The notes below the pieces were generated by a model. The model did no database searches. It was given only the letters and a program-made list of their open reading frames with translations, and was not told the origin of the DNA. The translations under genes were made by a program, and so were the position numbers. From Terriglobia bacterium (GTDB lineage: Bacteria; Acidobacteriota; Terriglobia; Bryobacterales; Bryobacteraceae): a DNA stretch of 64,000 nucleotides. This document shows positions 52,948-62,782 of this stretch, in pieces (the stretch's first letter is position 1; each line of letters starts with the position of its first letter). The stretch is from the NCBI GenBank assembly GCA_020073265.1, contig JAIQFN010000012.1:1-64000 (forward strand), written 5' to 3'.

Positions 52948-55900
52948 GTACTTGCGGTTCGCCTGCGCCCTGTCCCTTGCGGCGGTCTGTGTGCTCATGT
53001 GCACCCTGCTGATGGCCCAGCAATCCGGCCGGACGCTGCTGGTTCAATCGCAAGACGAAGCCGACCACAAGAGCACCGGCTGCGTGGCCTGTCATGGCCA
53101 GACCGATTCGCCGTCCATGCACACCACCGGGACCGTGCGACTGGGCTGCACGGATTGCCACGGCGGAAAGGCCGACGTCCTGCCGCCCGCGGGAGCACAG
53201 AAAGGGTCCGCTTCTTACGAGCAGGCCAAGAAGCAGGCGCATCCCCAGCCGCGAATCGCGGATTTGTGGAAGAGTTCCGCCAATCCGGTGCGCCCCTACG
53301 CGCAGTGGCTCAAGGAAAGCAAGGAGTATATCCAGTTCGTCAACCCCGGCGATCTGCGCGTGGCCGACCAGACTTGCGGTTCGTCCGGCTGTCATGCGCG
53401 GGAAGTGGTGGCGGTTCGCACCAGCATGATGACGCACGGAGCTATGCTGTGGGAGGCGGCGCTCTACAACAACGGCGACTACCCGTACAAAGACGCGCGC
53501 TTCGGCGAGAGCTATTCGCCCGATGGCCTGCCTCAACGCGTGCAGACCTATCCGCCGCCATCGCAGGATCTGACGCGGACCAAGGGCGTTCTTCCGCATC
53601 TCGATCCGCTGGGACGCTGGGAAGTCTCGGAGCCGGGCAATATTCTTCGAGTGTTCGAACGCGGAGGCGGCCCGCGCGCCGAGATCGGAAATCCGAATCC
53701 GGAAGAAGATCCCGGCCGGCCGGACGACAAGTTGAGCGACCGCGGCCTCGGCACCGAGCTGCGCACCGACCCGGTCTTCATCGGTTTGCAAAAGACGCGC
53801 CTGCTCGACCCGATTCTCTCGCTGCCCGGCACGAACGATCATCCCGGCGACTATCGGGGCAGTGGTTGCACGGCCTGCCATGTGATTTACGCCAACGACC
53901 GCTCGCCCATCCATTCCGGCCCCTACGCCGCGTTCGGCAACCAGGCGCACAGCGCGCAGATCGATCCGACGATTCCGCACGACGAGCGGGGCCATCCTAT
54001 CAAGCACGAATTCACGCGCTCCATCCCAACCAGCCAATGCATTGTGTGCCACATTCATCCCGGCACCAACATGGTGGCGTCGTATCTCGGCTACATCTGG
54101 TGGGACAACGAAACCGATGGCGAGCACATGTACCCGCCCAAGCAGCACAACCCATCGGATGACGAGCGCTATCAGAGCTGGCTAGTTAATCCGGAGAGCG
54201 CGGCGGCCCGGGGACTGTGGAAGGATCTCTCATTTCTTGAGAAGGTTGGATCGCCAGAATTCAACCAACAGCTTAAGCACACGCAGTTCGCCGATTTCCA
54301 CGGTCACGGGTGGGTTTTCCGAGCTGTTTACAAGCGCGATCGCAAGGGCAACCTGCTGGATGCGATGAGCCACATCGTGCCGCCCGACGACCAAGACAAG
54401 TTCAAAAAAGCCGTGCAGCTTCGCGACATCCATCTCGACAAAGGCATGCACTGCGAGGATTGTCACTTCGCGCAGGACAACCACGGCAACGGCAATCTTT
54501 ACGGCGAGACACGCAACGCGGTGGAAGTGGATTGTGTGGATTGCCACGGCACGATTTCGAAGAAGGCGACGCTCAGGACTTCAGCGGCGGCCGCGCCTCC
54601 CGGCGGCACCGACATGTCGTTGCTGCGCACGCCCTGGGGAACGCGGCGGTTCTACTGGCAGGATGCCAAGCTTTACCAGCGATCCATGGTCGAAAAAGAC
54701 CGCGCGCCGTGGGAAGTGGTGCAGGTGGTGGACACGATCACGCCGGGCAATCCGCATTACAGCGAGAAATCGCGCGTCGCCAAGACGCTGCTGAAAGATG
54801 GGCAGACCTGGGGCGGGGCGCCGGCGGATGAATCCACGCTCGCACACGCCAACAGCCGCATGACCTGCTACACCTGCCACTCATCCTGGACCACCAGCTG
54901 CTTCGGTTGCCATCTGCCGATGGTCGCGAACAAGAAGCTGCCCATGCTGCACAACGAAGGCCTGACCACGCGCAACTATACTGCCTACAACTTTGAAGTG
55001 CTGCGCGACGACATCTACATGCTGGGGATCGACGGCACGGTGACCAAGCATCGCGTCGCGCCGACGCGCTCGACATGCGCGGTGGTGGTCAGCTCGCAGA
55101 ACGCGAATCGCGACTGGATCTACTACATGCAGCAGACCATCTCGGCTGAGGGGTTCAGCGGCTTCGGCTTCAGTCCTTACTATCCGCACACCGTGCGCGC
55201 CACCGAGACCAAGACGTGCACGGACTGCCATGTCTCGCGCGACGGCGACAACAATGCATGGATGGCGCAGATCCTGATGCAGGGAACCAACCTGGTGAAT
55301 TTCATGGGGCGGTACGTGTACGTCGCCGAGGGTTCCAAGGGGTACGACGCCGTCACGGTGGCCGAGCACGATGATCCGCCGGCTGTCTTCGGGAGCGACC
55401 TGCATAAGCTGGTTTATTCCGGCGACTACGCGAAGCTTCAGAAACATCACGGCGAGCTGGAGGAGGCCGACCACCACGCCGGCAATGTTCAGGATGTCCA
55501 GTTGCGCGGCGAATACCTGTATGCGGCTTTGGGCAAGGGCGGGTTCCGGATCTACGATGTGGCCAACATCGACAACAAGGATTTTTCCGAGAAGATGACC
55601 ACCGCGCCGGTGTCGCCGCTGGGGCAGCGCTTCTACGTCAAGACCAAAAACGCGACTGCGGTCGGGTCGCCGTCGACACTGGCGGTGGATCCGCTGCGCA
55701 CGCGCGTTCCCGCGAACGAAGAACAGCCTATCGCGCTGATGTACGGGTTCCTGTACGTGACCGATCTTGAAGAAGGCCTGGTGGTCATCGGCGATCCCAA
55801 CCTGAAGAGCAAGAGTCCGGGCGTGCTGACGTTGCTGGACGGCAATCCGGCCAACAATTTTCTCAAGCGCGCGACGACGTTCAATCCGAACGGCATCTTG

Positions 55901-56650
55901 AATGGCGCGCGACGCATCACCATCGCGGGGACGTACGCGTATATTCTGTGCAATCGCGGCCTGGTGGTGGTGAATATCGAGAATCCGCTGGCGCCGAAGG
56001 TGGAGTCGGAGATCGGCGCGCCGGAGCTGGTGGATCCCGAGGGGGTCGCGATCCAGTTCCGCTACGCGTTCGTGGTCGATAAGCAAGGGCTGAAGGTCTT
56101 GGATGTGACGTCGCTGGCGCATCCTCGGGTGGTGCCGGGCGCGACGGTGCCGCTAGAGGACGCGCGGAACATTTACGTAGCGCGAACTTATGCGTACGTG
56201 GCCGGTGGCAAGCAGGGTCTGCTGATCATCGACGTCGAGCGGCCCGAGCATCCACGCATCGAGCAGGCGTTCAATGCCGAAGGCGAGATCAACGACACGC
56301 GTGACGTGAAGCTGAGCATGACCGCCGCTAGCGCGTTCGCCTATCTGGCCGACGGCAAGAACGGTCTTAGAATCGTGCAGCTCTTCGCTCCGAACGACAC
56401 GCCGAACTACCTTGGCTTCAGCCCCAAGCCGACGCCGAAGCTGATCGCCACGTATCACACCAAGGGTCCGGCGCTGGCGGTGTCGAAGGGCATCGATCGC
56501 GACCGTGCGGTGGATGAAAGCGGCAATCAATTGGCGGTATTCAATCGCCGCGGATCGCGCCCGTTCAATCATCAGGAAGCCGAGCGGTTGTATTTGAAGA
56601 ACGGGCAACTATACACGGTGACCAACGATCCGCCTGGACCGGCCAAGTAA
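52928..56650 (+). CDS. Ten-heme cytochrome c with C-terminal LVIVD propeller (1240 aa)
   Basis: N-terminal signal/anchor (residues about 9-30). Nine CXXCH sites lie at residues 52, 74, 314, 371, 509, 536, 647, 658 and 764, and there is one CX4CH (CGSSGCH at 150), so up to ten haems. From about 780 to 1150 come some seven repeats of the type '[23 protein letters not shown]' and '[24 protein letters not shown]', the LVIVD beta-propeller family. The combination suggests a large extracytoplasmic electron carrier with a binding or docking propeller. Its stop is directly adjacent to the stop of the convergent ten-heme gene. Confidence 0.85.
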   Translation: MSDSVSKYLRFACALSLAAVCVLMCTLLMAQQSGRTLLVQSQDEADHKSTGCVACHGQTDSPSMHTTGTVRLGCTDCHGGKADVLPPAGAQKGSASYEQAKKQAHPQPRIADLWKSSANPVRPYAQWLKESKEYIQFVNPGDLRVADQTCGSSGCHAREVVAVRTSMMTHGAMLWEAALYNNGDYPYKDARFGESYSPDGLPQRVQTYPPPSQDLTRTKGVLPHLDPLGRWEVSEPGNILRVFERGGGPRAEIGNPNPEEDPGRPDDKLSDRGLGTELRTDPVFIGLQKTRLLDPILSLPGTNDHPGDYRGSGCTACHVIYANDRSPIHSGPYAAFGNQAHSAQIDPTIPHDERGHPIKHEFTRSIPTSQCIVCHIHPGTNMVASYLGYIWWDNETDGEHMYPPKQHNPSDDERYQSWLVNPESAAARGLWKDLSFLEKVGSPEFNQQLKHTQFADFHGHGWVFRAVYKRDRKGNLLDAMSHIVPPDDQDKFKKAVQLRDIHLDKGMHCEDCHFAQDNHGNGNLYGETRNAVEVDCVDCHGTISKKATLRTSAAAAPPGGTDMSLLRTPWGTRRFYWQDAKLYQRSMVEKDRAPWEVVQVVDTITPGNPHYSEKSRVAKTLLKDGQTWGGAPADESTLAHANSRMTCYTCHSSWTTSCFGCHLPMVANKKLPMLHNEGLTTRNYTAYNFEVLRDDIYMLGIDGTVTKHRVAPTRSTCAVVVSSQNANRDWIYYMQQTISAEGFSGFGFSPYYPHTVRATETKTCTDCHVSRDGDNNAWMAQILMQGTNLVNFMGRYVYVAEGSKGYDAVTVAEHDDPPAVFGSDLHKLVYSGDYAKLQKHHGELEEADHHAGNVQDVQLRGEYLYAALGKGGFRIYDVANIDNKDFSEKMTTAPVSPLGQRFYVKTKNATAVGSPSTLAVDPLRTRVPANEEQPIALMYGFLYVTDLEEGLVVIGDPNLKSKSPGVLTLLDGNPANNFLKRATTFNPNGILNGARRITIAGTYAYILCNRGLVVVNIENPLAPKVESEIGAPELVDPEGVAIQFRYAFVVDKQGLKVLDVTSLAHPRVVPGATVPLEDARNIYVARTYAYVAGGKQGLLIIDVERPEHPRIEQAFNAEGEINDTRDVKLSMTAASAFAYLADGKNGLRIVQLFAPNDTPNYLGFSPKPTPKLIATYHTKGPALAVSKGIDRDRAVDESGNQLAVFNRRGSRPFNHQEAERLYLKNGQLYTVTNDPPGPAK

Positions 56651-57970
56651 CTACTCGGTTAGCTGCTGAATGGTGCGCGGACCTGTGGCGGGCTTTTCTT
56701 TGGTCCAGTCGTGGTAGGTGTGGCATTCGAAGCATCGGGCTTCGGCGGCATCGCTACCTGAGTGGTGGCATTCGCGGCAGGACTGGACGCCCGGGATCAG
56801 GACGTCCGACGTCTCTTTGCTCGACATCGTTTTGCTGTGGCAGGACTCGCACGCGACCATGCGGTGCGCCTGGTGATCGAAGTTGGCGTGCGGCAGCCAG
56901 CGTGTAGTGAGGGTCGCCTTAGCCACTTCGGGCAAGGCATCGAATCCCGCCGGATAGTTGAGCGTGTGGCACTCCTTGCAGGCTTTGCGCCACAGCAGAA
57001 GTTGCGCGTCGGCCAGGCGCTGCTGGACCCACTCCTGAGCGTTGCGCGCCGGCGGCTGCGGCGGACGAGTGGGCAAGCGCTTGTCCGGCTCGTCCACCAG
57101 CGGGATCTCGGCTGGATGCGCGGCGATGTAGGCGGTGAGTTTCTGGACCACGAAATCGTAAACCACTTTCGGCTGTTTGTGCGGGACGGATTCGCTGAAG
57201 CGGCGGTCGAACTGGAGCGGATGGCAGGCCGAGCAATGCTTCTCGTAATTGACCGGTTCCATGTAGGAGCGGTCCGGCAAAGTGAATGACGCGGTGGTCG
57301 CAGTGACTTCGGCTGTTCCGAATGGCCAGGATTCGGTGAAGCCGGGCGGGCGATGGCAATCGGCGCATTTCAGTTGCGCCGGTCCGTGCGGACCGCGAAC
57401 CGGCCGCTTGGGATCGAGATGCACCTGATGATTGAACTTGATGGTCCCGGGATCCTGGTGGCCCGGGCGCAGCGCCAGGAATTCCGGATGCGTGCGATCG
57501 AAGCCTCGGATGTTAGCCACGAATTTGGGAGGCGCGTTCTTGTCTTTGGCAGCAAGATCGGCGTGGCATTGAGTGCAGGCTTCATCGCTGGTGCTGGCCA
57601 TACGGAGGAGACCCTTGTGTTCGACGTGGCAACTCGAACAAGACGGCGTGAAGGTCTGCTCGGTATGGTGCACGGGGCCATCGTGGCAGGCGAGACAGGC
57701 CTGGTCAGTGGCAGTACGCTGGAAACCGGCCTGAGCAACGTGGCAGGCGCTGCACTTTTTTCCGAGCAGGGCGTGGGAGTGCGCGAGCGGGCCCGCGTTG
57801 TACGGCTTGGGACTCCCCGCCAGCGCGTGCCAGCCGAGCCACGCCAGTCCGGCGAGCGTGAAAACGCCAGAGAGAATGCGCCGCCAGCGCGGGATGCCGT
57901 GCAGCGTCTTGAAGTAGTTCAGATTGATCCGCTGCGCCAGCTTTTTGGTGGTGCGTGTTCGTCCCGCCAT
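56651..57970 (-). CDS. Membrane-anchored ten-heme cytochrome c (439 aa)
   Basis: ATG 57970 gives one N-terminal membrane helix ('ILSGVFTLAGLAWLGWHAL'), then a periplasmic domain with ten CXXCH sites (CSACH, CLACH, CSSCH, CTQCH, CADCH, CSACH, CKECH, CESCH, CRECH, CFECH) and many distal histidines, as in cytochrome c3/c7- and NrfH-like proteins. It would take electrons from the b-type cytochrome encoded seven bases upstream and pass them into the periplasm. The in-frame region before 57970 lies inside that gene and is not part of this protein. Confidence 0.88.
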   Translation of the reverse strand: MAGRTRTTKKLAQRINLNYFKTLHGIPRWRRILSGVFTLAGLAWLGWHALAGSPKPYNAGPLAHSHALLGKKCSACHVAQAGFQRTATDQACLACHDGPVHHTEQTFTPSCSSCHVEHKGLLRMASTSDEACTQCHADLAAKDKNAPPKFVANIRGFDRTHPEFLALRPGHQDPGTIKFNHQVHLDPKRPVRGPHGPAQLKCADCHRPPGFTESWPFGTAEVTATTASFTLPDRSYMEPVNYEKHCSACHPLQFDRRFSESVPHKQPKVVYDFVVQKLTAYIAAHPAEIPLVDEPDKRLPTRPPQPPARNAQEWVQQRLADAQLLLWRKACKECHTLNYPAGFDALPEVAKATLTTRWLPHANFDHQAHRMVACESCHSKTMSSKETSDVLIPGVQSCRECHHSGSDAAEARCFECHTYHDWTKEKPATGPRTIQQLTE

Positions 57971-57977
57971 GGTGTCC

Positions 57978-58859
57978 CTAGTAGCGCAGCGCCATGATGG
58001 CGTGCACTCCTCCCAGAACCAGCAAGGCGATGGACAGCGGCACGTGCACCAGCAGCCAGCCGTGCAGCCAGCGGTAGATTCCAATCTGCCGGTTCATTTG
58101 CCGTTCCTCTTCGCAGATGTTTTCGAGATCGTCCAGCACGGCGTGCACCGGTGTGACGAGCAGTCTGCGAAGCGACTCGAAGACTTCGCGGGCGCGAGTG
58201 GCGTCGGCCAGCTCGGCGCGCGGCGCTTCGGGATCGGCCAGGTAGGGGCGAACTCTGCGCAGGTAGATGTCGCGGAAGCGGGCGCGGTCCTCCTGTTCGA
58301 TCTCGACCAGCGTGGTGACGGCCGCGGCCGGTTCGTCGGCGATGGCTTCGGTGTCCATCGGGCCGCAGACGCTCGAGACCAGCTTGTCGGCTTCCTCGCG
58401 AAGCTGAGCGCGGACGTGCGGGATCTCTTCGTAAATCGTTTCCATCGGGACGCGCTCGGTCATCAGGGTAGGTACGAAGTGCTGGATCAGCGCACCGACC
58501 CAGCCGCTCAGGATCACGATGAAGAACAGGATCATCAGCACCGCGGTCAGCGCGCCGCGAAACGCGAACCCGCCGTGATAGAGGATCAGCAGGAGGCTGA
58601 GCGTGCCGAGCCAGATGTGACCGCGCATCCAGGTCTGCGCGCGGCCGATGCGCCAGGTCGGGACTTTCTTGCGAGCGCCGATCAGGCCGGCGTACAGCAT
58701 GAGAGCGTAGCCGGTGATGCCAAAGGTCAGGCCGATGGCGCTGCCGCCGCGGGGGCCGGAGGGGGATTGGACGGCGTAGAGGATGTAGAGGATCGTGGAA
58801 ACCGCTGCTAGCACGGTGGCTGCGATCACCCAACCGCGGTGGGTTTTATCGATGCGCAT
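57978..58859 (-). CDS. b-type membrane cytochrome (293 aa)
   Basis: Five likely membrane helices: about 10-30, 43-62, 78-97, 102-124 and 268-290. Histidines sit at helix ends suited to haem ligation (81, 95, 127, 266, 272, 286), resembling the cytochrome b561 / NapC-partner type quinol-interacting subunits. Between helices 4 and 5 is an unusual hydrophilic insert of about 135 residues rich in Glu/Arg/Asp, probably cytoplasmic, which could dock the Fe-S/cNMP protein encoded upstream. No exact family name is claimed. Confidence 0.7.
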   Translation of the reverse strand: MRIDKTHRGWVIAATVLAAVSTILYILYAVQSPSGPRGGSAIGLTFGITGYALMLYAGLIGARKKVPTWRIGRAQTWMRGHIWLGTLSLLLILYHGGFAFRGALTAVLMILFFIVILSGWVGALIQHFVPTLMTERVPMETIYEEIPHVRAQLREEADKLVSSVCGPMDTEAIADEPAAAVTTLVEIEQEDRARFRDIYLRRVRPYLADPEAPRAELADATRAREVFESLRRLLVTPVHAVLDDLENICEEERQMNRQIGIYRWLHGWLLVHVPLSIALLVLGGVHAIMALRY

Positions 58860-58872
58860 AAAAGTCCACCTG

Positions 58873-58916
58873 GCGTTCACACGAGTGTGAACGCGGCACG
58901 CACGAGCGCGTGCGCC
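58873..58916. repeat. Two consecutive hairpins in the redox operon
   Basis: A perfect 22-base palindrome (58873-58894; arms GCGTTCACAC and GTGTGAACGC around GA) is followed directly by a second inverted repeat (GCACGC 58896-58901, GCGTGC 58908-58913). They fill the 60 bases between the Fe-S/cNMP gene and the b-cytochrome gene. The first arm shares GCGTTCACACGA with the palindrome at the operon promoter. They could be REP-like elements, operators, or a processing site that sets unequal subunit levels. Confidence 0.55.
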
Positions 58917-58919
58917 ACG

Positions 58920-61076
58920 TCATGTCAGCGATCTCCTGGTTTCGGTTTCGAGCGGCGTTCCGAGCCAGCGGAAAAATTCGTTCGGGTCCACGCGATGGCA
59001 GGCGTCGTGCGGGCAGGCGTAGACGCAGGTCGGCTCGGCGTGCTCGGTGCACAGGTCGCAGGAAGTGGCTTTCTGTTTGACCACTGCGATCTGGCGGCCC
59101 GGATTGGCTGGGTCGTCCTCGAGCACGTTGAACGGATGCAGATTGATGTTGCCGTACGGGCAATTCTTGGCGCACAGGCCGCAGCCGATGCACCAGTTCT
59201 CGATGATCACTTCGAGCGAATTGCGGCGGCGGATGGAGCCGACCGGACAGCCGACCATGCACAATGGGTCGCGGCAGTGCCGGCAGGACGTGGCCACCAG
59301 GTACTTGTCGAAGCGCTGGCCTTCACGGACCAGTCGCGTCACGCCCTCGTGGGCGTCGGCACAGGCTCGCACGCAGGCGTCGCAGCGCGTGCAACGCTCC
59401 AGATCCATCACCAGCAGGCTCTGCGCTTCCATGAGGCCCTGTGTCAGGAAGTCGTCGAGCGGCATGCTGGTTGCAGTGGCCAGGCGCTGCCGGTTTTGTT
59501 CCGTGCGCTCGTAGGCCAGCCGCTCCAGGTTCTGGCGGACATCCGGGAACTGCTCCACCATCTGATGGAACTCTTCGGCGTGGATGCGCACCAGTTCGAC
59601 GTGATCGAGCGCCGTGCAGGTAGCGGTGCGGCGGCCTTCGCCCAGGAGTCCGATTTCGCCGAAATATCCGCCGCGGCCGAGATACGCAAGCACCAGTTCG
59701 CCGCCCGGATGCGGCTCCGACACCTTCACGAAACCGAGACGAACCAGGTAGAAACTGTCGGCGATGTCGCCCTGCCGGCAAATCACGTCGCCCTTGGTGT
59801 GGCGAACCAGCTCCACCTTGTTTCGCAGCACATCGATGAACTCAGGCGTCAGCGACGCGAACATCGGCACGCTGCGCAGATGATCGTCGAGGGCGCGCTT
59901 GCGATAGTTGGCGTCGAGCTGAGCCTTGAGCGTCTTGTTGCGCTGGATGATGTCGAGGACGTTGCGCAGCATCTCGAACATCACGCAGTCGGTGGCCGCC
60001 CGTACCGTGGCCGAGCGCGGGTACAGGCTCATGCAGGTCATTTCGCCGAACAGATCGCCGGGGCCCAGCGTGGCGACGGGGTTGTCGTACGGCAGATCCA
60101 CGGGAGCATCGATGGGAATGCTGCGGCGAGCGCCTTCCTCCTCGCGGCGTTCCTGTTGCCGTCCCGCCAAACGGCTGGTCAATTTGCTGAAGAATCCGGT
60201 GGCGCCACCCTGCGTCTGCACGTGCGCGAGCGGCGTGGCAAGGAAGACCTGCGCCTGGCCCTCGAGAATGTAGAACGCTGTCGAACCATACTCGCCTTCG
60301 CGGCAGACGATCTCGCCCTTGCGGTAATGGCGGCGGACAACGGCGTTCTTGTTCAGCTCCAGGAACGTGCCCGAAACCTTCTGGAAGTAGGAGAGCTGCT
60401 GCAGCTCTTCGACGTCCACCGGCTCGCCCGGCAGGACGGTTTTCACCACGCTCTTGTTGGTGAGGGCGCCGGTGGGGCACGAGACCATGCACTCGCCGCA
60501 GGACACGCAGGAGGAATTGCCCATCGGCAGGTTGTAGTCGAAGGCGATGCCTGCCCAAAACCCCTTGCCGCGGCGGCCGAGCACATCGTTGTGGCGGATT
60601 TCGTCGCAGCCGCGGATGCAGCGGTCGCAGAGAATGCAGGCTTCGTGATCGACCGCGATGACGAGCGAGGAATTGTCCTGACCGCGCGGCGAGAGGCGCC
60701 GGGGAAAGCGCGGCTGCGTGATGCCTTCCAGGCGCGCCAGGGTCTCCAGCTCGCAGTCGTTGGATTGGCGCTGGCGGGCACAGGGGCTGGGATGATCGGC
60801 CATCAGCAGCTCGATGAGCGTTCGGCGAGCGCGCGTGACCTTCTCGGAATTCGTGGTCACCACCATCTTGTCCTCGGCCTGGCGCACGCACGCGGCGCTG
60901 AGGACGCGGCCGCCCGCCTCTACCACGCAAACTCGGCAGACGCCCACCGGAGTCTCGTTCTGCTGATGGCACAGCGTGGGGATCGGGATGCCGTGCATTC
61001 GGGCGGCGTCGAAGATGGTGGTGCCGGCCGGGACTGAGACTGCGGCGCCGTCGATGGTGAGGTGGACGTCGCTCAT
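58920..61076 (-). CDS. NuoG-N-like / double cNMP-binding / four-cluster ferredoxin fusion (718 aa)
   Basis: Residues 1-80 are a [2Fe-2S] domain (C36, C47, C50, C63). 95-108 resembles the NuoG His-Cys3 [4Fe-4S] loop, but the third ligand is missing (H95, C99, R102, C108). Two [4Fe-4S] motifs follow (C147/150/153/157 and C190/193/196/200), as in HoxU/NuoG N-termini. About 245-378 and 410-520 are two cyclic-nucleotide-binding domains, each with FGE and an R-x-A-T phosphate cassette; the first has a 45-residue insert. 560-690 holds four DmsB-like [4Fe-4S] motifs. The start overlaps the nuoEF stop by four bases. A gated electron wire from NADH dehydrogenase to the b-cytochrome is inferred. Confidence 0.82.
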   Translation of the reverse strand: MSDVHLTIDGAAVSVPAGTTIFDAARMHGIPIPTLCHQQNETPVGVCRVCVVEAGGRVLSAACVRQAEDKMVVTTNSEKVTRARRTLIELLMADHPSPCARQRQSNDCELETLARLEGITQPRFPRRLSPRGQDNSSLVIAVDHEACILCDRCIRGCDEIRHNDVLGRRGKGFWAGIAFDYNLPMGNSSCVSCGECMVSCPTGALTNKSVVKTVLPGEPVDVEELQQLSYFQKVSGTFLELNKNAVVRRHYRKGEIVCREGEYGSTAFYILEGQAQVFLATPLAHVQTQGGATGFFSKLTSRLAGRQQERREEEGARRSIPIDAPVDLPYDNPVATLGPGDLFGEMTCMSLYPRSATVRAATDCVMFEMLRNVLDIIQRNKTLKAQLDANYRKRALDDHLRSVPMFASLTPEFIDVLRNKVELVRHTKGDVICRQGDIADSFYLVRLGFVKVSEPHPGGELVLAYLGRGGYFGEIGLLGEGRRTATCTALDHVELVRIHAEEFHQMVEQFPDVRQNLERLAYERTEQNRQRLATATSMPLDDFLTQGLMEAQSLLVMDLERCTRCDACVRACADAHEGVTRLVREGQRFDKYLVATSCRHCRDPLCMVGCPVGSIRRRNSLEVIIENWCIGCGLCAKNCPYGNINLHPFNVLEDDPANPGRQIAVVKQKATSCDLCTEHAEPTCVYACPHDACHRVDPNEFFRWLGTPLETETRRSLT

Positions 61077-62752
61077 AGCGCCCTCTCGGGATGCATCGGA
61101 CAGACGCCTTCCGGACAGCGCTTGTCGTAAATGTGAGACTCGATCTCCGGGCGGAAGTGCTGCATCACGGAGCTTAACGGCGCGTGCGCGAATTGGCCTA
61201 GGCCGCAAATGGAAGCCAGCTTCAACGCTTCGGTGATGTCTTCGATCATCGGCAGATCAGCGGCAGAACCCTTTCCCTGCGTCCATCCGGTCAGGATGTC
61301 GACCAGTTTCTGCGATCCCATGCGGCATGGCACGCATTTCCCGCAGGACTCATTGCGGAAGAATTTCACCGCATTCAAAGCCATGTCGAGCATGCATCGG
61401 CCCTCGGCGCAGATCACGATAGCACCCGATCCTAGCATCGATCCGGCCGCAGCCAGGGATTTGAAGTCCAGGCGCACCTCGGCCATGGAGGCCGGCAGGT
61501 ATCCGGACGAAGGTCCCGACGGCGCGAAGGCCTTTAGCTTTCTGCCGCCCGTGATGCCGCCGGCCAGGTTGAAAATAACTTCCGACATCGGCAGGCCCAT
61601 GGGAATCTCGAAAATGCCCGGATTGCGAACGTCGCCGCTGATGCCGACGAACTTCAGTCCCGCCGCGCCGCCCTGGCCCTGCGCCTTGTACCAGTCCACG
61701 CCGTTGACCAGAATCTGCGGGACGTTGGCAAAAGTTTCGACGTTGTTGAGCGCGGTCGGCTTGTTGAAGACTCCGTGGGTCACCGGGAATGGCGGCTTGT
61801 TGCGCGGCTCGGCGCGTTTGCCTTCAATGGCCTCGATGAGAGCGCTCTCCTCGCCGCAGATATATCCGCCGGGACTGATGAACAGTTCCAGGTCGAACGC
61901 GAGACCGGAACCGGCCACGCTGGAGCCGAGCAGACCTTCCTGGTAACAGCGGTCGATCTCCTCGCGCAGCACGTGCTCGGGTCCTTCGTACTCGTGGCGC
62001 AGGTACAGGATGCCTTTCTGCGCCCCTGTTACCAGGCCGGCGAGAATCATGCCCTCGATCACCAGGTGCGGCAGGTTCTGCATGATGAAACGATCCTTGA
62101 TGGTGCCGGGTTCGCTCTCGTCGGCGTTGCAGACGACGTATTTCTCGGGACCGGGCGCCTTACGCACCGCTTCCCACTTGATTCCGGTGGGGAATCCGGC
62201 GCCGCCAAGTCCGCTCAGGCCGCTGGCTTTCAACTGCGCGATCACGCCGTCCCAGTCGCGGGTTTGGACGACCTTCCGAACGGCGCCATAGCGCTCCGCA
62301 TCGTGATAGGGATCCGAAGCCAGGCCATTGACTCGCGCGTCGGCAGGCATGTGTGGGAGGCTGCTGCCGCCCAGCGCCGTCAGCACCAGCGCCTCGGCTT
62401 GGGCGGGGGTTACGTTGCGGTAGATGTGGTCATTGATCGAAACCGCCGGACCGCCGTCGCACTGGCCCAGGCAGGACACTTCGCCGATTTTCAGATCGCT
62501 TTCGCTCATGCCCTGGAAGCGCTGCTTCAGCCCCACGCGCAGATCGTCGGCGCCGCACAGGTGGCAGGACATGTCCGCGCACACCCGTAGCGTCACCTTG
62601 GGCGGAGGCGCGAGATGGAAGTGAGGATAGAAGTCGGCCACACCGTGGATGCGGTAGAGCGGAACCTCGGTGCGCTTGGAGAGCGCCTCCAGTTGCTCGC
62701 CCGGCAGGTAGCCGTATTGTTCTTGGATCGCTCTCAGGTCGTCGAAAAGCAA
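61073..62752 (-). CDS. NuoE-NuoF fusion, NADH-oxidising flavoprotein (559 aa)
   Basis: Residues 1-125 are a thioredoxin-like NuoE domain with [2Fe-2S] ligands C58-x4-C63 and C94-x3-C98. About 160-559 is NuoF: FMN/NADH site 'GLGGAGFPTGIKWEAV' and 'YVVCNADESEPGTIKDR' (181-221), 'GGYICGEESALIEAIEGKRAEPRNKPPFP', and [4Fe-4S] ligands C470, C473, C476 and C516. It ends in a short 'CPEGVC' tail. The fusion resembles HoxF/FdsB diaphorases more than separate complex I subunits. The TTG 62752 start is the first after an in-frame stop and has GAGG upstream. It is the first gene of the redox operon. Confidence 0.9.
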   Translation of the reverse strand: MLFDDLRAIQEQYGYLPGEQLEALSKRTEVPLYRIHGVADFYPHFHLAPPPKVTLRVCADMSCHLCGADDLRVGLKQRFQGMSESDLKIGEVSCLGQCDGGPAVSINDHIYRNVTPAQAEALVLTALGGSSLPHMPADARVNGLASDPYHDAERYGAVRKVVQTRDWDGVIAQLKASGLSGLGGAGFPTGIKWEAVRKAPGPEKYVVCNADESEPGTIKDRFIMQNLPHLVIEGMILAGLVTGAQKGILYLRHEYEGPEHVLREEIDRCYQEGLLGSSVAGSGLAFDLELFISPGGYICGEESALIEAIEGKRAEPRNKPPFPVTHGVFNKPTALNNVETFANVPQILVNGVDWYKAQGQGGAAGLKFVGISGDVRNPGIFEIPMGLPMSEVIFNLAGGITGGRKLKAFAPSGPSSGYLPASMAEVRLDFKSLAAAGSMLGSGAIVICAEGRCMLDMALNAVKFFRNESCGKCVPCRMGSQKLVDILTGWTQGKGSAADLPMIEDITEALKLASICGLGQFAHAPLSSVMQHFRPEIESHIYDKRCPEGVCPMHPERAL

Positions 62753-62782
62753 CGCTCGCCTCGCGGGGTGTTACGAAGGTTC

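Noticed and set aside
58873-58894. Crp/FNR binding site controlled by cyclic nucleotide
   Set aside because: Half-site order is TCACA...TGTGA with short spacing, the reverse of the Crp consensus, and it does not match TTGAT-N4-ATCAA, so no specific regulator can be named.
58920-62752. Part of respiratory complex I (nuo operon)
   Set aside because: Only E, F and a G-like N-terminus are present; there is no NuoB/C/D/I, no membrane subunit and no NuoG C-terminal domain, and cNMP domains and cytochromes take their place.
56651-62752. NAD-reducing hydrogenase (Hox) or NAD-formate dehydrogenase
   Set aside because: The diaphorase part fits, but no NiFe large/small subunit, H-cluster domain or molybdopterin subunit lies in the window.
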